A stretch of DNA of 64,000 nucleotides from Roseateles violae (GCF_030410485.1 NZ_JAUHHC010000004.1:248001-312000), one strand, 5' to 3'; positions 27,317 through 37,485 are shown, counted from the first letter of the stretch. Program-made: numbers and translations. The notes: generated by a model from the sequence alone, not told the origin.

Positions 27317-28522
27317 ATGAATCCGCTGCTCGACAAGCTCCACCCCTACCCCTTCGAGCGCCTGCGCGCGCTGACCCAGGACATCAAGCCCAACCCCGCC
27401 TACCGGGCCATCAGCCTGGGCATCGGCGAACCCAAGCATCCGGCGCCCCAGCTGGTCGAGGACGCGCTGGTCGGCAGCCTGAAGACCTTGGCCGCCTACC
27501 CGGCCACCGCCGGCGAACCGAAGCTGCGCGAGGCAATCGTCGGCTGGCTCGAGCGCCGCTATGGCCTGCGGCTTGACGCGGCCAGCCAGGTGCTGCCGGT
27601 CAACGGCTCGCGCGAGGCGCTGTTCGCGCTGGCGCAGACGGTGATCGACCCGAGCCAGCCCGGCGCCACCGTCGTCTGCCCGAACCCCTTCTATCAAATC
27701 TATGAGGGCGCGGCCCTGCTCGCCGGTGCGCAGACCGCCTTCGCCAACAGCGACCCGGCGCGCAATTTCGCCGCCGACTGGTCGCAGATCGATGAAGCCA
27801 CCTGGTCCAGGACCCAGCTGCTCTACTGCTGCTCGCCGGGCAATCCGACCGGTGCGGTGATGCCGCTGGGCGAATGGGAGACCTTGTTCGCGCTGAGCGA
27901 CCAGCATGGCTTTGTGATCGCCTCGGACGAGTGCTATTCGGAGATCTATTTCCGCGAGGAGCCGCCACTGTCGGGGCTGGAGGCCGCGGCCAAGCTCGGC
28001 CGCCACGACTTCCGCAATCTGATCGCCTTCACCAGCCTGTCCAAGCGCAGCAATGTGCCGGGCATGCGATCGGGCTTCGTCGCCGGCGACGCCGCCCTCA
28101 TCAAGAAGTTCCTGCTCTACCGCACCTACCATGGCAGCGCGATGAACCCGATGGTGCAGGCCGCCAGCATCGCGGCCTGGAACGACGAGGCCCATGTGAT
28201 CGCGAACCGCGAGCAGTACCGCGCCAAGTTCGCCCAGGTGACGCCGGTGCTGGCCGCCGAGCTGGACGTGGCGCTGCCGGACGCGAGTTTTTACCTCTGG
28301 GCGGCCGTGCCCGGAGGCGACGACATCGCCTTCGCCCAGCAGCTGCTGGCTCAATACAATGTCACGGTGCTGCCGGGCAGCCTGCTGGCCCGCGAGGCGC
28401 ATGGTGTCAACCCGGGCGCCGGCCGCATCCGCCTCGCCCTCGTGGCCGAAAAGGCCGAATGCCTCGAGGCCGCCCGGCGCATCGCCGAATTCACCCGTTC
28501 CTTCAAGCAATCCCTCCTTTGA
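27317..28522 (+). CDS. dapC: succinyldiaminopimelate transaminase
   Basis: 401 aa class I/II PLP aminotransferase. The PLP lysine is in [16 protein letters not shown] (about 243), preceded by [10 protein letters not shown]. DapC converts N-succinyl-2-amino-6-oxopimelate to N-succinyl-diaminopimelate with glutamate. The assignment over other family members rests on [19 protein letters not shown], typical of betaproteobacterial DapC, and on dapD following 11 bp downstream. Confidence 0.95.
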   Translation: MNPLLDKLHPYPFERLRALTQDIKPNPAYRAISLGIGEPKHPAPQLVEDALVGSLKTLAAYPATAGEPKLREAIVGWLERRYGLRLDAASQVLPVNGSREALFALAQTVIDPSQPGATVVCPNPFYQIYEGAALLAGAQTAFANSDPARNFAADWSQIDEATWSRTQLLYCCSPGNPTGAVMPLGEWETLFALSDQHGFVIASDECYSEIYFREEPPLSGLEAAAKLGRHDFRNLIAFTSLSKRSNVPGMRSGFVAGDAALIKKFLLYRTYHGSAMNPMVQAASIAAWNDEAHVIANREQYRAKFAQVTPVLAAELDVALPDASFYLWAAVPGGDDIAFAQQLLAQYNVTVLPGSLLAREAHGVNPGAGRIRLALVAEKAECLEAARRIAEFTRSFKQSLL

Positions 28523-28533
28523 ATTTCATCGCC

Positions 28534-29358
28534 ATGACGACGACGCAACTGCAGACCACCATCGAACAGGCCTGGGAAGACCGCGCCTCCCTGAACACCG
28601 GCAGCACCGGCGCCGTGCGCGAGGCCGTCGACCATGTGATCGCCGAGCTCGATGCCGGCCGCCTGCGCGTCGCCGAGCGCCAGGGCGTCGGCCAGTGGAC
28701 CGTGCACCAGTGGGTGAAGAAGGCGGTGCTGCTGTCCTTCCGTCTGAACGACAACCAGCTGATGGGCTCGGGCGAACTGACCTTCTTCGACAAGGTGCCG
28801 AGCAAGTACGGCCAGATGGACGAGGCGGCGATCCGCGCCAGCGGCGTGCGCGTCGTGCCGCCGGCCGTCGCCCGCCGTGGCAGCTACCAGGCCAAGAACG
28901 TGATCCTGATGCCCAGCTACGTGAACATCGGCGCCTATGTCGACGAGGGCACGATGGTCGACACCTGGGCCACCGTCGGCAGCTGCGCGCAGATCGGCAA
29001 GAACGTGCACCTCTCCGGCGGCGTCGGCATCGGCGGCGTGCTGGAGCCGCTGCAGGCAAACCCGACCATCATCGAGGACAACTGCTTCATCGGCGCCCGC
29101 TCCGAGGTGGTCGAGGGCGTGATCGTCGAGGAGAACTCGGTGATCTCGATGGGCGTCTACATCGGCCAGAGCACGCCGATCTACGACCGCGAGACCGACA
29201 CCGTCAGCTACGGCCGCGTGCCGGCCGGCTCGGTCGTCATCAGCGGCTCGCTGCCCAAGAACGAGGGCAAGTACAGCCTCTACGCTGCCATCATCGTCAA
29301 GAAGGTCGACGCCGGCACCCGCGCCAAGACCAGCATCAACGACCTGCTGCGGGCCTGA
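28534..29358 (+). CDS. dapD: 2,3,4,5-tetrahydropyridine-2,6-dicarboxylate N-succinyltransferase
   Basis: 274 aa from ATG 28534, the same length as E. coli DapD. The N-terminal helical domain (about 1-100) is followed by left-handed beta-helix hexapeptide repeats (about 105-250, with [20 protein letters not shown]). The enzyme succinylates tetrahydrodipicolinate using succinyl-CoA. It lies 11 bp after dapC. Confidence 0.97.
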   Translation: MTTTQLQTTIEQAWEDRASLNTGSTGAVREAVDHVIAELDAGRLRVAERQGVGQWTVHQWVKKAVLLSFRLNDNQLMGSGELTFFDKVPSKYGQMDEAAIRASGVRVVPPAVARRGSYQAKNVILMPSYVNIGAYVDEGTMVDTWATVGSCAQIGKNVHLSGGVGIGGVLEPLQANPTIIEDNCFIGARSEVVEGVIVEENSVISMGVYIGQSTPIYDRETDTVSYGRVPAGSVVISGSLPKNEGKYSLYAAIIVKKVDAGTRAKTSINDLLRA

Positions 29359-29396
29359 TCGAGCGCGGACAACAACACAGCGAGGGGGAGCCCGGC

Positions 29397-30554
29397 ATGA
29401 GCAGCGGAAACATGGAACGGATCCTGCGGCTGATGGCCGAGAAGCGGGCGTCCGACGTCTATCTATCGGCCAATATGCCGGTGCTGATCCGCATCAACGG
29501 CCAGATGGTGCAGTTGTCGGACCAGTTGCTAAGCCCCTCGCAGCCGCGCCAGCTGATCGCCGAGGTGGTCGAGCCGGCGCAGCTGGCCGAGCTGGACCAG
29601 AGCGGCGAGCTGAACCTGGCCGTCTCGGTCAGCGGCGTCGGCAGCTTCCGGCTCTCGGGCTTCCGCCAGCGCGGCACGATCGCCGGCGTGTTCCGCCACA
29701 TCCCGCACAACATCCCGACGCTGGAAAGCCTGAACCTGCCGCCGCTGCTGGGCAAGCTGGTGACCGAGAAGCGCGGCCTGATCCTGATGGTCGGCGCCAC
29801 CGGCACCGGCAAGAGCACCACCCTGGCCTCGATGCTCGAGCATCGCAACCAGAACATGCCCGGCCATATCCTCACCATCGAGGACCCGCTGGAATACCTG
29901 TTCAGCAACAAGCGCTCGGTGGTCAACCAGCGCGAGGTCGGCCGCGACACGGCCTCCCTGCAGATCGCGCTGAAGAACGCGCTGCGCCAGGCGCCCGACT
30001 GCATCCTGATCGGCGAGATCCGCGATCGCGAGACGATGACGGCGGCCATCTCCTATGCGCTGTCCGGCCATCTGGTGCTGGCCACCCTGCACGGCAACAA
30101 CAGCTACCACGCGCTGAACCGCATCCTGTCCTTCTACACGCCGGAGTCGCGGCCCGCGCTGCTGAACGACCTGGCGGCCGGCCTGAAGGCCGTCGTCTCG
30201 CAGCGCCTGCTGCGCGCGACGGCCGGCGGCCGCGTGCCGGCGATCGAGATCCTCCTGAACACCAAGTTGATCGCCGAACTGATCGAGAAAGGCGATTTCG
30301 GCGGCGTCAAGGAGGCGATGGAGAAATCGATCGCCGAGGGCTCGCAGTGCTACGAGGAGCATTTCGCCAAGCTGATCCTGGACGGCACGATCAGCCGCGA
30401 CGAGGGTCTGGCCTTTGCCGACTCGCCGACCAATCTGCTCTGGCGCCTGCAGAACGAGGCACCCGGCCAGAAGAGCGCCGCGCCCAAGGCCGAGGAACGC
30501 GCCAGCGACGACGCCAGCTTCACCGAGATCACGCTGGACGTGCATACGGAATGA
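29397..30554 (+). CDS. PilT/PilU-family type IV pilus retraction ATPase
   Basis: 385 aa from ATG 29397, with a purine-rich GAGGGGGAG upstream. The N-terminal PAS-like part (about 1-110) is followed by the hexameric ATPase core: Walker [11 protein letters not shown] (about 130), the Asp box around [10 protein letters not shown], Walker [12 protein letters not shown] and the His box [12 protein letters not shown]. The C-terminal tail of about 40 residues beyond the core fits PilU better than PilT. The gene lies between dapD and dapE and overlaps dapE by 4 bp. This suggests an additional retraction ATPase, apart from a pil locus. Confidence 0.92.
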   Translation: MSSGNMERILRLMAEKRASDVYLSANMPVLIRINGQMVQLSDQLLSPSQPRQLIAEVVEPAQLAELDQSGELNLAVSVSGVGSFRLSGFRQRGTIAGVFRHIPHNIPTLESLNLPPLLGKLVTEKRGLILMVGATGTGKSTTLASMLEHRNQNMPGHILTIEDPLEYLFSNKRSVVNQREVGRDTASLQIALKNALRQAPDCILIGEIRDRETMTAAISYALSGHLVLATLHGNNSYHALNRILSFYTPESRPALLNDLAAGLKAVVSQRLLRATAGGRVPAIEILLNTKLIAELIEKGDFGGVKEAMEKSIAEGSQCYEEHFAKLILDGTISRDEGLAFADSPTNLLWRLQNEAPGQKSAAPKAEERASDDASFTEITLDVHTE

Positions 30555-31702
30555 GCAACGCCACGCTGGGCCTGCTGGAAGCGCTGATCGCGCGCCCCTC
30601 GGTAACGCCTGGCGACGCCGGCTGCCAGCAATTGATAGGCGAACGGCTGCAGCGCCTGGGCTTCGAGATCGAGGCCATGGACAGCGGTCCGGAGAACTTT
30701 CGCGTCAGCAATCTGTGGGCGATCCGCCGCGGCACGGCCGCCGATGGCCCGGTGCTGCTGTTCGCCGGTCATACCGATGTCGTGCCGCCGGGCCGGCTCG
30801 AGGCCTGGGGCTCCGATCCCTTCGTGCCCAGCTACCGCGAGGGCCGCATCTACGGCCGCGGCGCGGCGGACATGAAGGGCTCGCTGGCGGCCATGGTCGT
30901 CGCGGCCGAGGAGTTCGTCGCCGCCCATGCGGACCACCGCGGCAGCCTGGCCTTCCTGCTGACCAGCGACGAGGAAGGCCCGGCCGTCGACGGCACCGTC
31001 GTCTGCTGCGAGCAGCTGCGCGCGCGCGGCCAGCGCCTGGACTACTGCATCGTCGGCGAGCCGACCTCGCTGGAGGCCGTCGGCGACATGGTCAAGAACG
31101 GCCGCCGCGGCAGCCTGTCCGGCCGGCTCAAGGTCAAGGGCGTGCAAGGCCATGTCGCCTACCCGCATCTGGCCCGCAACCCGGTGCACCAGGCTGCCGC
31201 CGCGCTGGCCGAGCTGGTCGCCATCGACTGGGATGCCGGCAATGCCTATTTCCTGGCCACCAGCTTCCAGATCTCGAACATCAATGCCGGCACCGGCGCC
31301 GGCAATGTGATCCCGGGCGAGATGATGGTCGACTTCAATTTCCGCTTCTCGACCGAGTCGACGCCGGAAAGTCTGAAGAGCCGCGTCCATGCGCTGCTGG
31401 CCCGCCACGGTCTCGAATACGCGCTCGACTGGACCTTGGGCGGCGAGCCCTTCCTGACCCCGGTCGGCACGCTCAGCGACGCGGTCAGCGCGGCGATCCG
31501 GGCCGAGACCGGCCTGACGACTCAGCTGTCGACCACCGGCGGCACCTCCGACGGCCGCTTCATCGCCAAGATCTGCCCGCAGGTGATCGAACTCGGCCCG
31601 ATCAACGCGACCATCCACAAGATCGACGAACACCTGCCGGTCGACAATCTCGAACCGCTGAAGAACATCTACCGGCGCACGCTGGAAACGCTGCTCGCCT
31701 GA
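30551..31702 (+). CDS. dapE: succinyl-diaminopimelate desuccinylase
   Basis: 383 aa M20 metallopeptidase. Zinc ligands are visible in [11 protein letters not shown] (about 72), [12 protein letters not shown] (about 104) and TSDEEGPA (about 139), with the C-terminal [15 protein letters not shown]. It hydrolyses N-succinyl-LL-diaminopimelate to LL-diaminopimelate and succinate. The start overlaps the stop of the pilus ATPase gene (ATGA). Confidence 0.97.
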   Translation: MSNATLGLLEALIARPSVTPGDAGCQQLIGERLQRLGFEIEAMDSGPENFRVSNLWAIRRGTAADGPVLLFAGHTDVVPPGRLEAWGSDPFVPSYREGRIYGRGAADMKGSLAAMVVAAEEFVAAHADHRGSLAFLLTSDEEGPAVDGTVVCCEQLRARGQRLDYCIVGEPTSLEAVGDMVKNGRRGSLSGRLKVKGVQGHVAYPHLARNPVHQAAAALAELVAIDWDAGNAYFLATSFQISNINAGTGAGNVIPGEMMVDFNFRFSTESTPESLKSRVHALLARHGLEYALDWTLGGEPFLTPVGTLSDAVSAAIRAETGLTTQLSTTGGTSDGRFIAKICPQVIELGPINATIHKIDEHLPVDNLEPLKNIYRRTLETLLA

Positions 31703-31710
31703 GTACAAAC

Positions 31711-31730
31711 CCCGGGCGCGAAGGCCCGGG
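31711..31730 (+). terminator. possible terminator after dapE
   Basis: CCCGGGC, 6-nt loop, GCCCGGG, 8 nt after the dapE stop, followed by ACTCCCTTT. The stem is strong but the uridine tail is poor. Confidence 0.45.
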
Positions 31731-31779
31731 ACTCCCTTTGCGCCTGGCATACAGTTGCGCGAAAGAAAAGGGAGCGGTG

Positions 31780-33633
31780 ATGAACGAGAACAAGAAGCCC
31801 ATCGCGGCAGGCCTTGCCGCGAGCATCCGGCGTGCCCGTAGGCTGTGCCTTTCAGGGGCCATGCTGCTGGGCCTGGCGGCCATGACGGACCCGGCCGCGG
31901 CGGCCTGCAAGCTCAGCGCGCTCGAGATGCCGATTACGATGGTCGGCTCGCGCGCCGTGGCGACGCTGGGCATCAACGGCAGCAAGGTGCCGATGATGGT
32001 CGACAGCGGCGCCTTCTACAGCATGCTGAGCCATGCCGCCGCGCAGCAGCTGCAGCTGAAGCTCGACAACCTGCCCTGGGGGCTGCGGATCGAGGGCATC
32101 ACCGGCGAGATCGAGGCGCGGCAGGCGACGGTGAAGCGCCTCCAACTGCTTGGCGGAGAGATCCCCGACATCGATTTCATCGTCGGCGGCAACGCCGATC
32201 TCGGCAATGGCACGATGGGCCTGATCGGCCGCAACATCCTCGCCTTCACCGACATCGAGTACGACCTCGCCAACGGCGTGATCCGGCTGATGTTCCCGAA
32301 CGATGATTGCGGCGACAAGGCGATGGCCTACTGGGCCCGCGACAAGCCCTTCTCGGTGCTGCCGCTGTTGCGCGACGAGAGCCGATCCAAGACGCCGGCC
32401 ATCCGGGCGCTGGCCAAGCTGAATGGCAAGACGATCAGCGTGCTCTTCGACACCGGCGCGCAATCGCTGGTATCGCTGCAAGCGGCCAAGCAGGCCGGCA
32501 TCGGCGATATGAAGCCGGCCGGCAAGATTCACGGCGCCGGCCGCGGCGAGGCCGATCGCTGGACGGCGACCGCCGGCCGCTTCGAGCTCGGGGATGAAGC
32601 GATCTCCAATATCGGCATCGCCGTCGCCGACTTCAAGCTCAAGGACGAGGACATGCTGCTGGGCATCGACTTCTTCCTGTCGCACCGGATCTACGTCTCG
32701 AAGAAGCAGCGCCGGATGTACTTCACCTACAACGGCGGGCCGGTCTTTGCACTCAGCAGCTCGGACGGTGCGGCGCAGGCGGCAGGCGAGGAGGCTGGCG
32801 AGCCGCCCAGCGATGCGGCCGGCTATGCGCGCCGCGGTGCCGCAGCCGCCGCGCGCCGCGACTATGCCCGCGCGCTGGCCGACCTCGATCGCGCCTGCGA
32901 GATGGCGCCCGAGGTCGCCGACTACCTGGTACGGCGCGGCGCGGTGCATGAGCGGATGCGCAAGGCGAAACTGGCACTCGCGGACTACGAGCGCGCCTTG
33001 CGGCTCGAACCCACGCAGGCGGAGGCGCGGCTGCGGCGCGTCCGCCTGCGCACCGCACTCGGCGAGCGTTCGGCGGCCCTCGAAGACCTGCAGGCGCTGG
33101 ACCGGCATCTCGCGCCGCAGGCGACCCAGCGGCTGGAGATGGCGCAGCTCTACTACGAACTCGGCCAGAGCCAAGGCGCCATGAACCAATGGGCCCTGTG
33201 GATCAGCGCCCATCCGCACGATATTGCACTCGGCAGCGCGCTGAACAGCCGCTGCTGGGCCCGCACCATGCTCAATACCGAGCTGGATGCGGCGCTGGCC
33301 GATTGCGACAAGGCGATCGATCTCGAGGAGAAGAACGGCGCCTATTACGACAGCCGTGGCTGGCTGCGCCTGCGCCGGGACGAGTTGCGCAAGGCCGTCT
33401 CCGATTTCGACCGTGCGCTGAAGCTCAAGCCCGATTCCGCCTGGTCGCTGTACGGCCGCGGCATTGCCCGGCGCAAGCTCGGCGACTTGGGCGGTGCTCA
33501 GCTCGATCTCGATGCGGCCCGCAAACTCGACCCCGCCATCGACGAGGCAACCGGCAAGCACGGCCTGGCCGCCGATCCGAAGCCAGCCGCGCCGACGGCT
33601 GCCGCATCGGCCGCAACATCCGCCGGCGGCTAG
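31780..33633 (+). CDS. exported two-domain retropepsin-like aspartyl protease with TPR repeats
   Basis: 617 aa from ATG 31780, with AAAGGGAG upstream. The N-terminus is basic and then hydrophobic (LCLSGAMLLGLAAM, ending DPAAAAC), so it is probably exported. Two retropepsin-like halves follow, each with the aspartate triad motif: MMVDSGAFYS (about 69) and VLFDTGAQSL (about 224). From about residue 345 TPR-type repeats occupy the rest, with the clearest units at about 380-440 and 510-590. A clan AA aspartic protease joined to TPRs suggests a periplasmic, partner-binding peptidase; the substrate is unknown. It lies 77 bp after dapE and 57 bp before prmB. Confidence 0.85.
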   Translation: MNENKKPIAAGLAASIRRARRLCLSGAMLLGLAAMTDPAAAACKLSALEMPITMVGSRAVATLGINGSKVPMMVDSGAFYSMLSHAAAQQLQLKLDNLPWGLRIEGITGEIEARQATVKRLQLLGGEIPDIDFIVGGNADLGNGTMGLIGRNILAFTDIEYDLANGVIRLMFPNDDCGDKAMAYWARDKPFSVLPLLRDESRSKTPAIRALAKLNGKTISVLFDTGAQSLVSLQAAKQAGIGDMKPAGKIHGAGRGEADRWTATAGRFELGDEAISNIGIAVADFKLKDEDMLLGIDFFLSHRIYVSKKQRRMYFTYNGGPVFALSSSDGAAQAAGEEAGEPPSDAAGYARRGAAAAARRDYARALADLDRACEMAPEVADYLVRRGAVHERMRKAKLALADYERALRLEPTQAEARLRRVRLRTALGERSAALEDLQALDRHLAPQATQRLEMAQLYYELGQSQGAMNQWALWISAHPHDIALGSALNSRCWARTMLNTELDAALADCDKAIDLEEKNGAYYDSRGWLRLRRDELRKAVSDFDRALKLKPDSAWSLYGRGIARRKLGDLGGAQLDLDAARKLDPAIDEATGKHGLAADPKPAAPTAAASAATSAGG

Positions 33634-33662
33634 CGGGCGGAAGGCGGCCGCGCATCGGCGAC

Positions 33663-33682
33663 AATCGGGCCCAATCCCGATT
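33663..33682 (+). promoter_or_regulatory. hairpin immediately upstream of prmB
   Basis: AATCGGG, 6-nt loop, CCCGATT, ending 8 nt before the prmB ATG at 33691. No Shine-Dalgarno sequence is visible, and the stem covers its usual place. Confidence 0.45.
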
Positions 33683-33690
33683 CCGCCGCC

Positions 33691-34557
33691 ATGAAGTTAA
33701 TAGATTGCATAGAAGCCCAGGCCGCCCGCTTGACCGAAGCGGGCGTTTCGTTTGGGCATGGCACAACCAAGGCCTTCGACGAGGCTGCCTGGCTGGCGCT
33801 GTGGCGCCTGGGCCTGGCGCTCGACGCGCTCGACGAGCACGAGCAGCAAGAGCTGACCCCGACGCAGCAGGCCGAGATCGCCGCCCTGGTCGGCGAGCGC
33901 ATCGCGACGCGCAAGCCGGCCGCCTACCTGACCCGCGAGGCCTGGCTGCAGGGCGTGCCCTTCTATGTCGATGAACGGGCAATCGTGCCGCGCAGCTTCA
34001 TCGCCGAGCTGATCGCCGACGCCAGCATCGATGCCTGGCTGTCGGAGCAGACCCGCCGCGTGCTGGACCTGTGCACCGGCAACGGCAGCCTGGCCGTGCT
34101 GGCGGCGCTGGCCTGGCCCGAGGTGGAGGTCGATGCGATCGATCTGAGCCCGCAGGCGCTGGAGGTCGCGCGCATCAATGTCGACAAGCACGGCCTGCAG
34201 GAGCGCATCCGCCTGCTGCAGGGCGATGGACTGGCGCCCGCGGCGGACCAGGTCTACGACCTGATCCTGTGCAACCCGCCCTATGTCAACAGCGGTTCGA
34301 TGGCCGCCCTGCCCGCCGAATACCGCGCCGAGCCCGAGCTGGCCCTGGCCGGCGGCGCCGACGGCATGGACTTCATCCGCCAGTTGCTGGCCGAGGCGCC
34401 GGCATTCTTAAGCGAACACGGCGTACTGGTGCTGGAGATCGGCAACGAGCGCGAGTTCTTCGAGGCGGCCTTCCCCTCGCTCGAAGTGGCCTGGATGGAA
34501 ACCTCGGCCGGAGAAGATCAGGTGCTGCTGGTCACCAAGGAAGCATTGAGCGCATGA
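33691..34557 (+). CDS. prmB: ribosomal protein L3 N5-glutamine methyltransferase
   Basis: 288 aa. S-adenosylmethionine-binding motifs are RVLDLCTGNGSLAVL (about 121) and VDAIDLSPQALEVA, and the catalytic NPPY motif is ILCNPPYVNSGSM (about 193), typical of HemK-family glutamine methyltransferases. The VPRSFIAELI segment and YVNSGSM favour PrmB over PrmC. It methylates a glutamine of ribosomal protein L3. The stop overlaps the start of the ABC-F gene (ATGA). Confidence 0.94.
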   Translation: MKLIDCIEAQAARLTEAGVSFGHGTTKAFDEAAWLALWRLGLALDALDEHEQQELTPTQQAEIAALVGERIATRKPAAYLTREAWLQGVPFYVDERAIVPRSFIAELIADASIDAWLSEQTRRVLDLCTGNGSLAVLAALAWPEVEVDAIDLSPQALEVARINVDKHGLQERIRLLQGDGLAPAADQVYDLILCNPPYVNSGSMAALPAEYRAEPELALAGGADGMDFIRQLLAEAPAFLSEHGVLVLEIGNEREFFEAAFPSLEVAWMETSAGEDQVLLVTKEALSA

Positions 34558-36533
34558 TCACCCTACGCAATATCACGCTGCGCCGCGGCACCAAGATCGT
34601 TCTCGACGACGCCAGCGTCACGCTGCAACCGGGCGAGAAGGTCGGCCTGGTCGGCCGCAACGGCGCCGGCAAGTCCAGCTTGTTCGCGCTCTTGACCGAC
34701 CGCCTGCAATCGGACAAGGGCGAGGTCGACATTCCGCGCCAATGGGCGGTCGGCGAGGTCGCGCAGAACATGCCCGAGACCGACATGCCGGCGACCGAAT
34801 TCGTGCTGGAAGGCGACACGCGGCTGATGGCCGCTCGCCGCGCGCTCGAAGCGGCCGAGGCGGCCGAGGACGGCCATGCGATGGCCGATGCCCATGGCCT
34901 CTTGATGGACGCGGGCGCCTTCGACGCGCGGCCGCGGGCGCAGGCGCTTTTGATGGGCCTGGGCTTCAAGGGCGAGCAGGTCGACGCGCCGGTGAACAGT
35001 TTCTCCGGCGGCTGGCGCATGCGCCTGCAGCTGGCGCGCGCGCTGATGTGCCCGGCCGATCTGATGCTGCTGGACGAGCCGACCAACCACCTGGACCTGG
35101 ACGCCCTGGTCTGGCTGGAGGCCTGGCTGCAGCGCTATGACGGCACCTTGATCATCATCAGCCACGACCGCGAGTTCCTCGATGCGATCACCAAGGTGAC
35201 CCTGCATCTGGACGAGGCCAAGCTGATGCGCTACGGCGGCAACTACACCGCCTTCGAGGCGATGCGCGCCGAGCGCATGGTGCTGCAGCAAGCCGCCTAC
35301 GAGAAGCAGCAGGACCGCATGGCCCATCTGCAGAAGTTCATCGACCGCTTCAAGGCCAAGGCCAGCAAGGCCAAGCAGGCGCAGAGCCGCGTCAAGGCGC
35401 TGGAGCGGATGGAGAAGCTGGCGCCGGTGCTGACGGCTTCGGACTTCAGCTTCGAATTCCGCGAGCCGGTGTCGCTGCCGAACCCGATGCTGATGTTCGA
35501 CGAGGTGGCCTGCGGCTACGACACCGAGGAGGGCGAGAAGATCATCGTGCGCGGCATCGACCGCTCGGTGCTGGCCGGCCAGCGCATCGGCATCCTCGGC
35601 GCCAACGGCCAGGGCAAGTCGACGGTGGTGAAGACGGTGGCGCGCATGCAGCGCGCGATGGCCGGCAAGATCACCGAGGGCAAGGGCCTGTCGATCGGCT
35701 ATTTCGCCCAGCAGGAAATGGACGTGCTGCGGCCCGAGGAAGGGCCGCTGTCGCACATGATTCGCCTGGCCAAGGAGGTCAGCCCCAGCGCCCGTGAGCA
35801 GGAGCTGCGCGACTTCCTCGGTCAGTTCCGCTTCGTCGGCGATATGGTCAACCAGCCGGTCGGCAGCCTGTCCGGCGGCGAGAAGGCGCGCCTGGTGCTG
35901 GCCATGCTGGTCTGGCAGCGCCCCAACCTCTTGCTGCTGGACGAGCCGACCAACCACCTGGACCTGCAGACCCGCGAGGCGCTGTCGATGGCGCTGAACG
36001 AGTTCGAGGGCACGGTGATGCTGGTCAGCCACGACCGCGCGCTCTTGCGCGAGGTCTGCGACGAGTTCTGGCTGGTGACCCAGGGCGGCGTCGGCCCCTT
36101 CGACGGCGATCTGGACGACTATCAGAAGTGGCTGCTGGAACAGTCCAAGGAAGCGGCCAAGCTGGCCAAGGAACAGGCCAAGAAGGCCGCGGCCTCACCC
36201 GTCGCAGCGGCCCCCGCGCCCGCCCCGATCGCTGCGCCCGCGCCCATCGCCTCGCGCGAGGACCGCAAGGCCAGCGGCCAGGCCCGCATGCGCCTGGCCG
36301 AGCAGACCAAGCCGCTGCGCAAGCAGATGGACGGCATCGACGCCAAGCTGAACCAGCTGGCCGACGAGCGCACGGCGCTGGAAGCCCGGCTCGCCGATGG
36401 CGCGACGCCGCCGGCGCAGATCGCCGAGATCGGCAAGCGGCTGAAGGCCATCCATGACGAGCTGGAGGCGGCCGAGTTGCGCTGGCTGGAGCTGAGCGCC
36501 GAGATCGACGCGATGCACGCCGCCGCGGCCTAG
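34554..36533 (+). CDS. ABC-F family ATPase (YheS-like)
   Basis: 659 aa, two ABC domains in one chain and no transmembrane part. The first has Walker A GRNGAGKSS (about 38), signature SFSGGWRMRL and LLDEPTNHLDLD. The second has GANGQGKST (about 348), LSGGEKARL and LLLLDEPTNHLDLQ. An ABC-F interdomain linker lies at about 245-310 and an Ala/Pro-rich then coiled-coil tail at about 540-655. ABC-F proteins act at the ribosome on stalled translation. Length and tail resemble YheS/Uup. It is coupled to prmB, another ribosome-directed gene. Confidence 0.93.
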   Translation: MITLRNITLRRGTKIVLDDASVTLQPGEKVGLVGRNGAGKSSLFALLTDRLQSDKGEVDIPRQWAVGEVAQNMPETDMPATEFVLEGDTRLMAARRALEAAEAAEDGHAMADAHGLLMDAGAFDARPRAQALLMGLGFKGEQVDAPVNSFSGGWRMRLQLARALMCPADLMLLDEPTNHLDLDALVWLEAWLQRYDGTLIIISHDREFLDAITKVTLHLDEAKLMRYGGNYTAFEAMRAERMVLQQAAYEKQQDRMAHLQKFIDRFKAKASKAKQAQSRVKALERMEKLAPVLTASDFSFEFREPVSLPNPMLMFDEVACGYDTEEGEKIIVRGIDRSVLAGQRIGILGANGQGKSTVVKTVARMQRAMAGKITEGKGLSIGYFAQQEMDVLRPEEGPLSHMIRLAKEVSPSAREQELRDFLGQFRFVGDMVNQPVGSLSGGEKARLVLAMLVWQRPNLLLLDEPTNHLDLQTREALSMALNEFEGTVMLVSHDRALLREVCDEFWLVTQGGVGPFDGDLDDYQKWLLEQSKEAAKLAKEQAKKAAASPVAAAPAPAPIAAPAPIASREDRKASGQARMRLAEQTKPLRKQMDGIDAKLNQLADERTALEARLADGATPPAQIAEIGKRLKAIHDELEAAELRWLELSAEIDAMHAAAA

Positions 36534-36544
36534 CCCCAGTTTCA

Positions 36545-36895
36545 TCAGCGCATCAGCAGCGCGCCGATGGCCAGCAGCGCCGGCAGCGCCTGCACATAGA
36601 GGATCTTCCTGCCCACCGTGGCCGCGCCGAACAGGCCGGCCACGAGCACGCAGCCGAGGAAGAACAGCTGGATGCGTGCCTCGCCTAGGCACAGGCCCCA
36701 GACCAGACCAGCGGCCAGGAAGCCGTTGTAGAGGCCCTGGTTGGCGGCCAGCGTCTTGCTTGCCTCGGCGAACTCGGGCTCGAGCCGGAAGACCTTGCGC
36801 CCCAGCGGCCGGGTCCAGAAGAACATCTCCAGCACCAGGAAGTACAGATGCAGGGCGGCCACCAGGGCCACCAGCAGGCTCGCGATCATCGTCAT
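36545..36895 (-). CDS. DUF1304 small membrane protein
   Basis: 116 aa from ATG 36895. Four hydrophobic helices (about 4-24, 48-68, 73-93 and 96-114) and LEMFFWTRPLGRKVF after the first helix match DUF1304 (YwmF-like) membrane proteins of unknown function. The upstream frame extension to 37087 runs into ohrR and is rejected. It is divergent from ohrR, so it may share the peroxide-responsive control region. Confidence 0.85.
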   Translation of the reverse strand: MTMIASLLVALVAALHLYFLVLEMFFWTRPLGRKVFRLEPEFAEASKTLAANQGLYNGFLAAGLVWGLCLGEARIQLFFLGCVLVAGLFGAATVGRKILYVQALPALLAIGALLMR

Positions 36896-36928
36896 GGCAG
36901 CGCCTTTGCTCGTCGTAGCGGAATAACC

Positions 36929-36964
36929 ATTTAAATTGTGCGCTATTAAATTGCCATCTACATT
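36929..36964 (+). promoter_or_regulatory. AT-rich putative OhrR operator and ohrR promoter
   Basis: The palindrome ATTTAAAT (36929-36936) and two direct copies of TTAAATTG (36931-36938 and 36946-36953) stand out in GC-rich surroundings. A possible -35 TTGTGC (36936-36941) and -10 TACATT (36959-36964) are spaced by 17 bp. The promoter would start transcription close to the ohrR ATG at 36972. OhrR operators in other bacteria are AT-rich inverted repeats, so autoregulation is likely. Confidence 0.5.
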
Positions 36965-36971
36965 ATCGACC

Positions 36972-37472
36972 ATGGCACGCAGCAAGCAACCCGGCCCCGA
37001 CAGCGCGAACGACAGCGGCGGCGAATGGCTGCGCCTGGACCGGCAGCTGTGCTTCGCGCTGTATTCCAGCTCGCTGGCGATGACCAAGCTCTACAAGCCG
37101 CTGCTGGAGCCGCTGGGCCTGACCTATCCGCAATACCTCGTGATGTTGGTGCTTTGGGAGCAGGACAACATCAGCGTTTCCACCCTGGGCCAGCGGCTTT
37201 CGCTGGACTCGGGCACCCTCACCCCCTTGCTGAAGCGGCTGGAAACGGCCGGCCTGATCGAGCGCCGCCGCGCCGCCGACGACGAGCGCCGCGTCGACAT
37301 CCGGCTCAGCGCCGCCGGTACGGCGCTGCGCGCCGCGGCCCAAAGCATCCCGTCCCGGCTCGCCTGCGCCAGCGCCTGCACGCTGGACGAGCTGACGACG
37401 CTGACCCAGCGCCTGCACAGTCTGCGCACGCAGCTTGCCGATGCCGCCATTTCCCCGCCGACCTCCAACTGA
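36972..37472 (+). CDS. ohrR: organic hydroperoxide-sensing MarR-family repressor OhrR
   Basis: 166 aa from ATG 36972. Winged-helix MarR fold. The sensing cysteine is C24 in [11 protein letters not shown] near the N-terminus. Helix-turn-helix and wing regions are [20 protein letters not shown] and [16 protein letters not shown]. Oxidation of the N-terminal cysteine by organic peroxides releases DNA. Lies 13 bp before ohr, confirming identity. Confidence 0.95.
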   Translation: MARSKQPGPDSANDSGGEWLRLDRQLCFALYSSSLAMTKLYKPLLEPLGLTYPQYLVMLVLWEQDNISVSTLGQRLSLDSGTLTPLLKRLETAGLIERRRAADDERRVDIRLSAAGTALRAAAQSIPSRLACASACTLDELTTLTQRLHSLRTQLADAAISPPTSN

Positions 37473-37485
37473 AAGGAAAACCACC

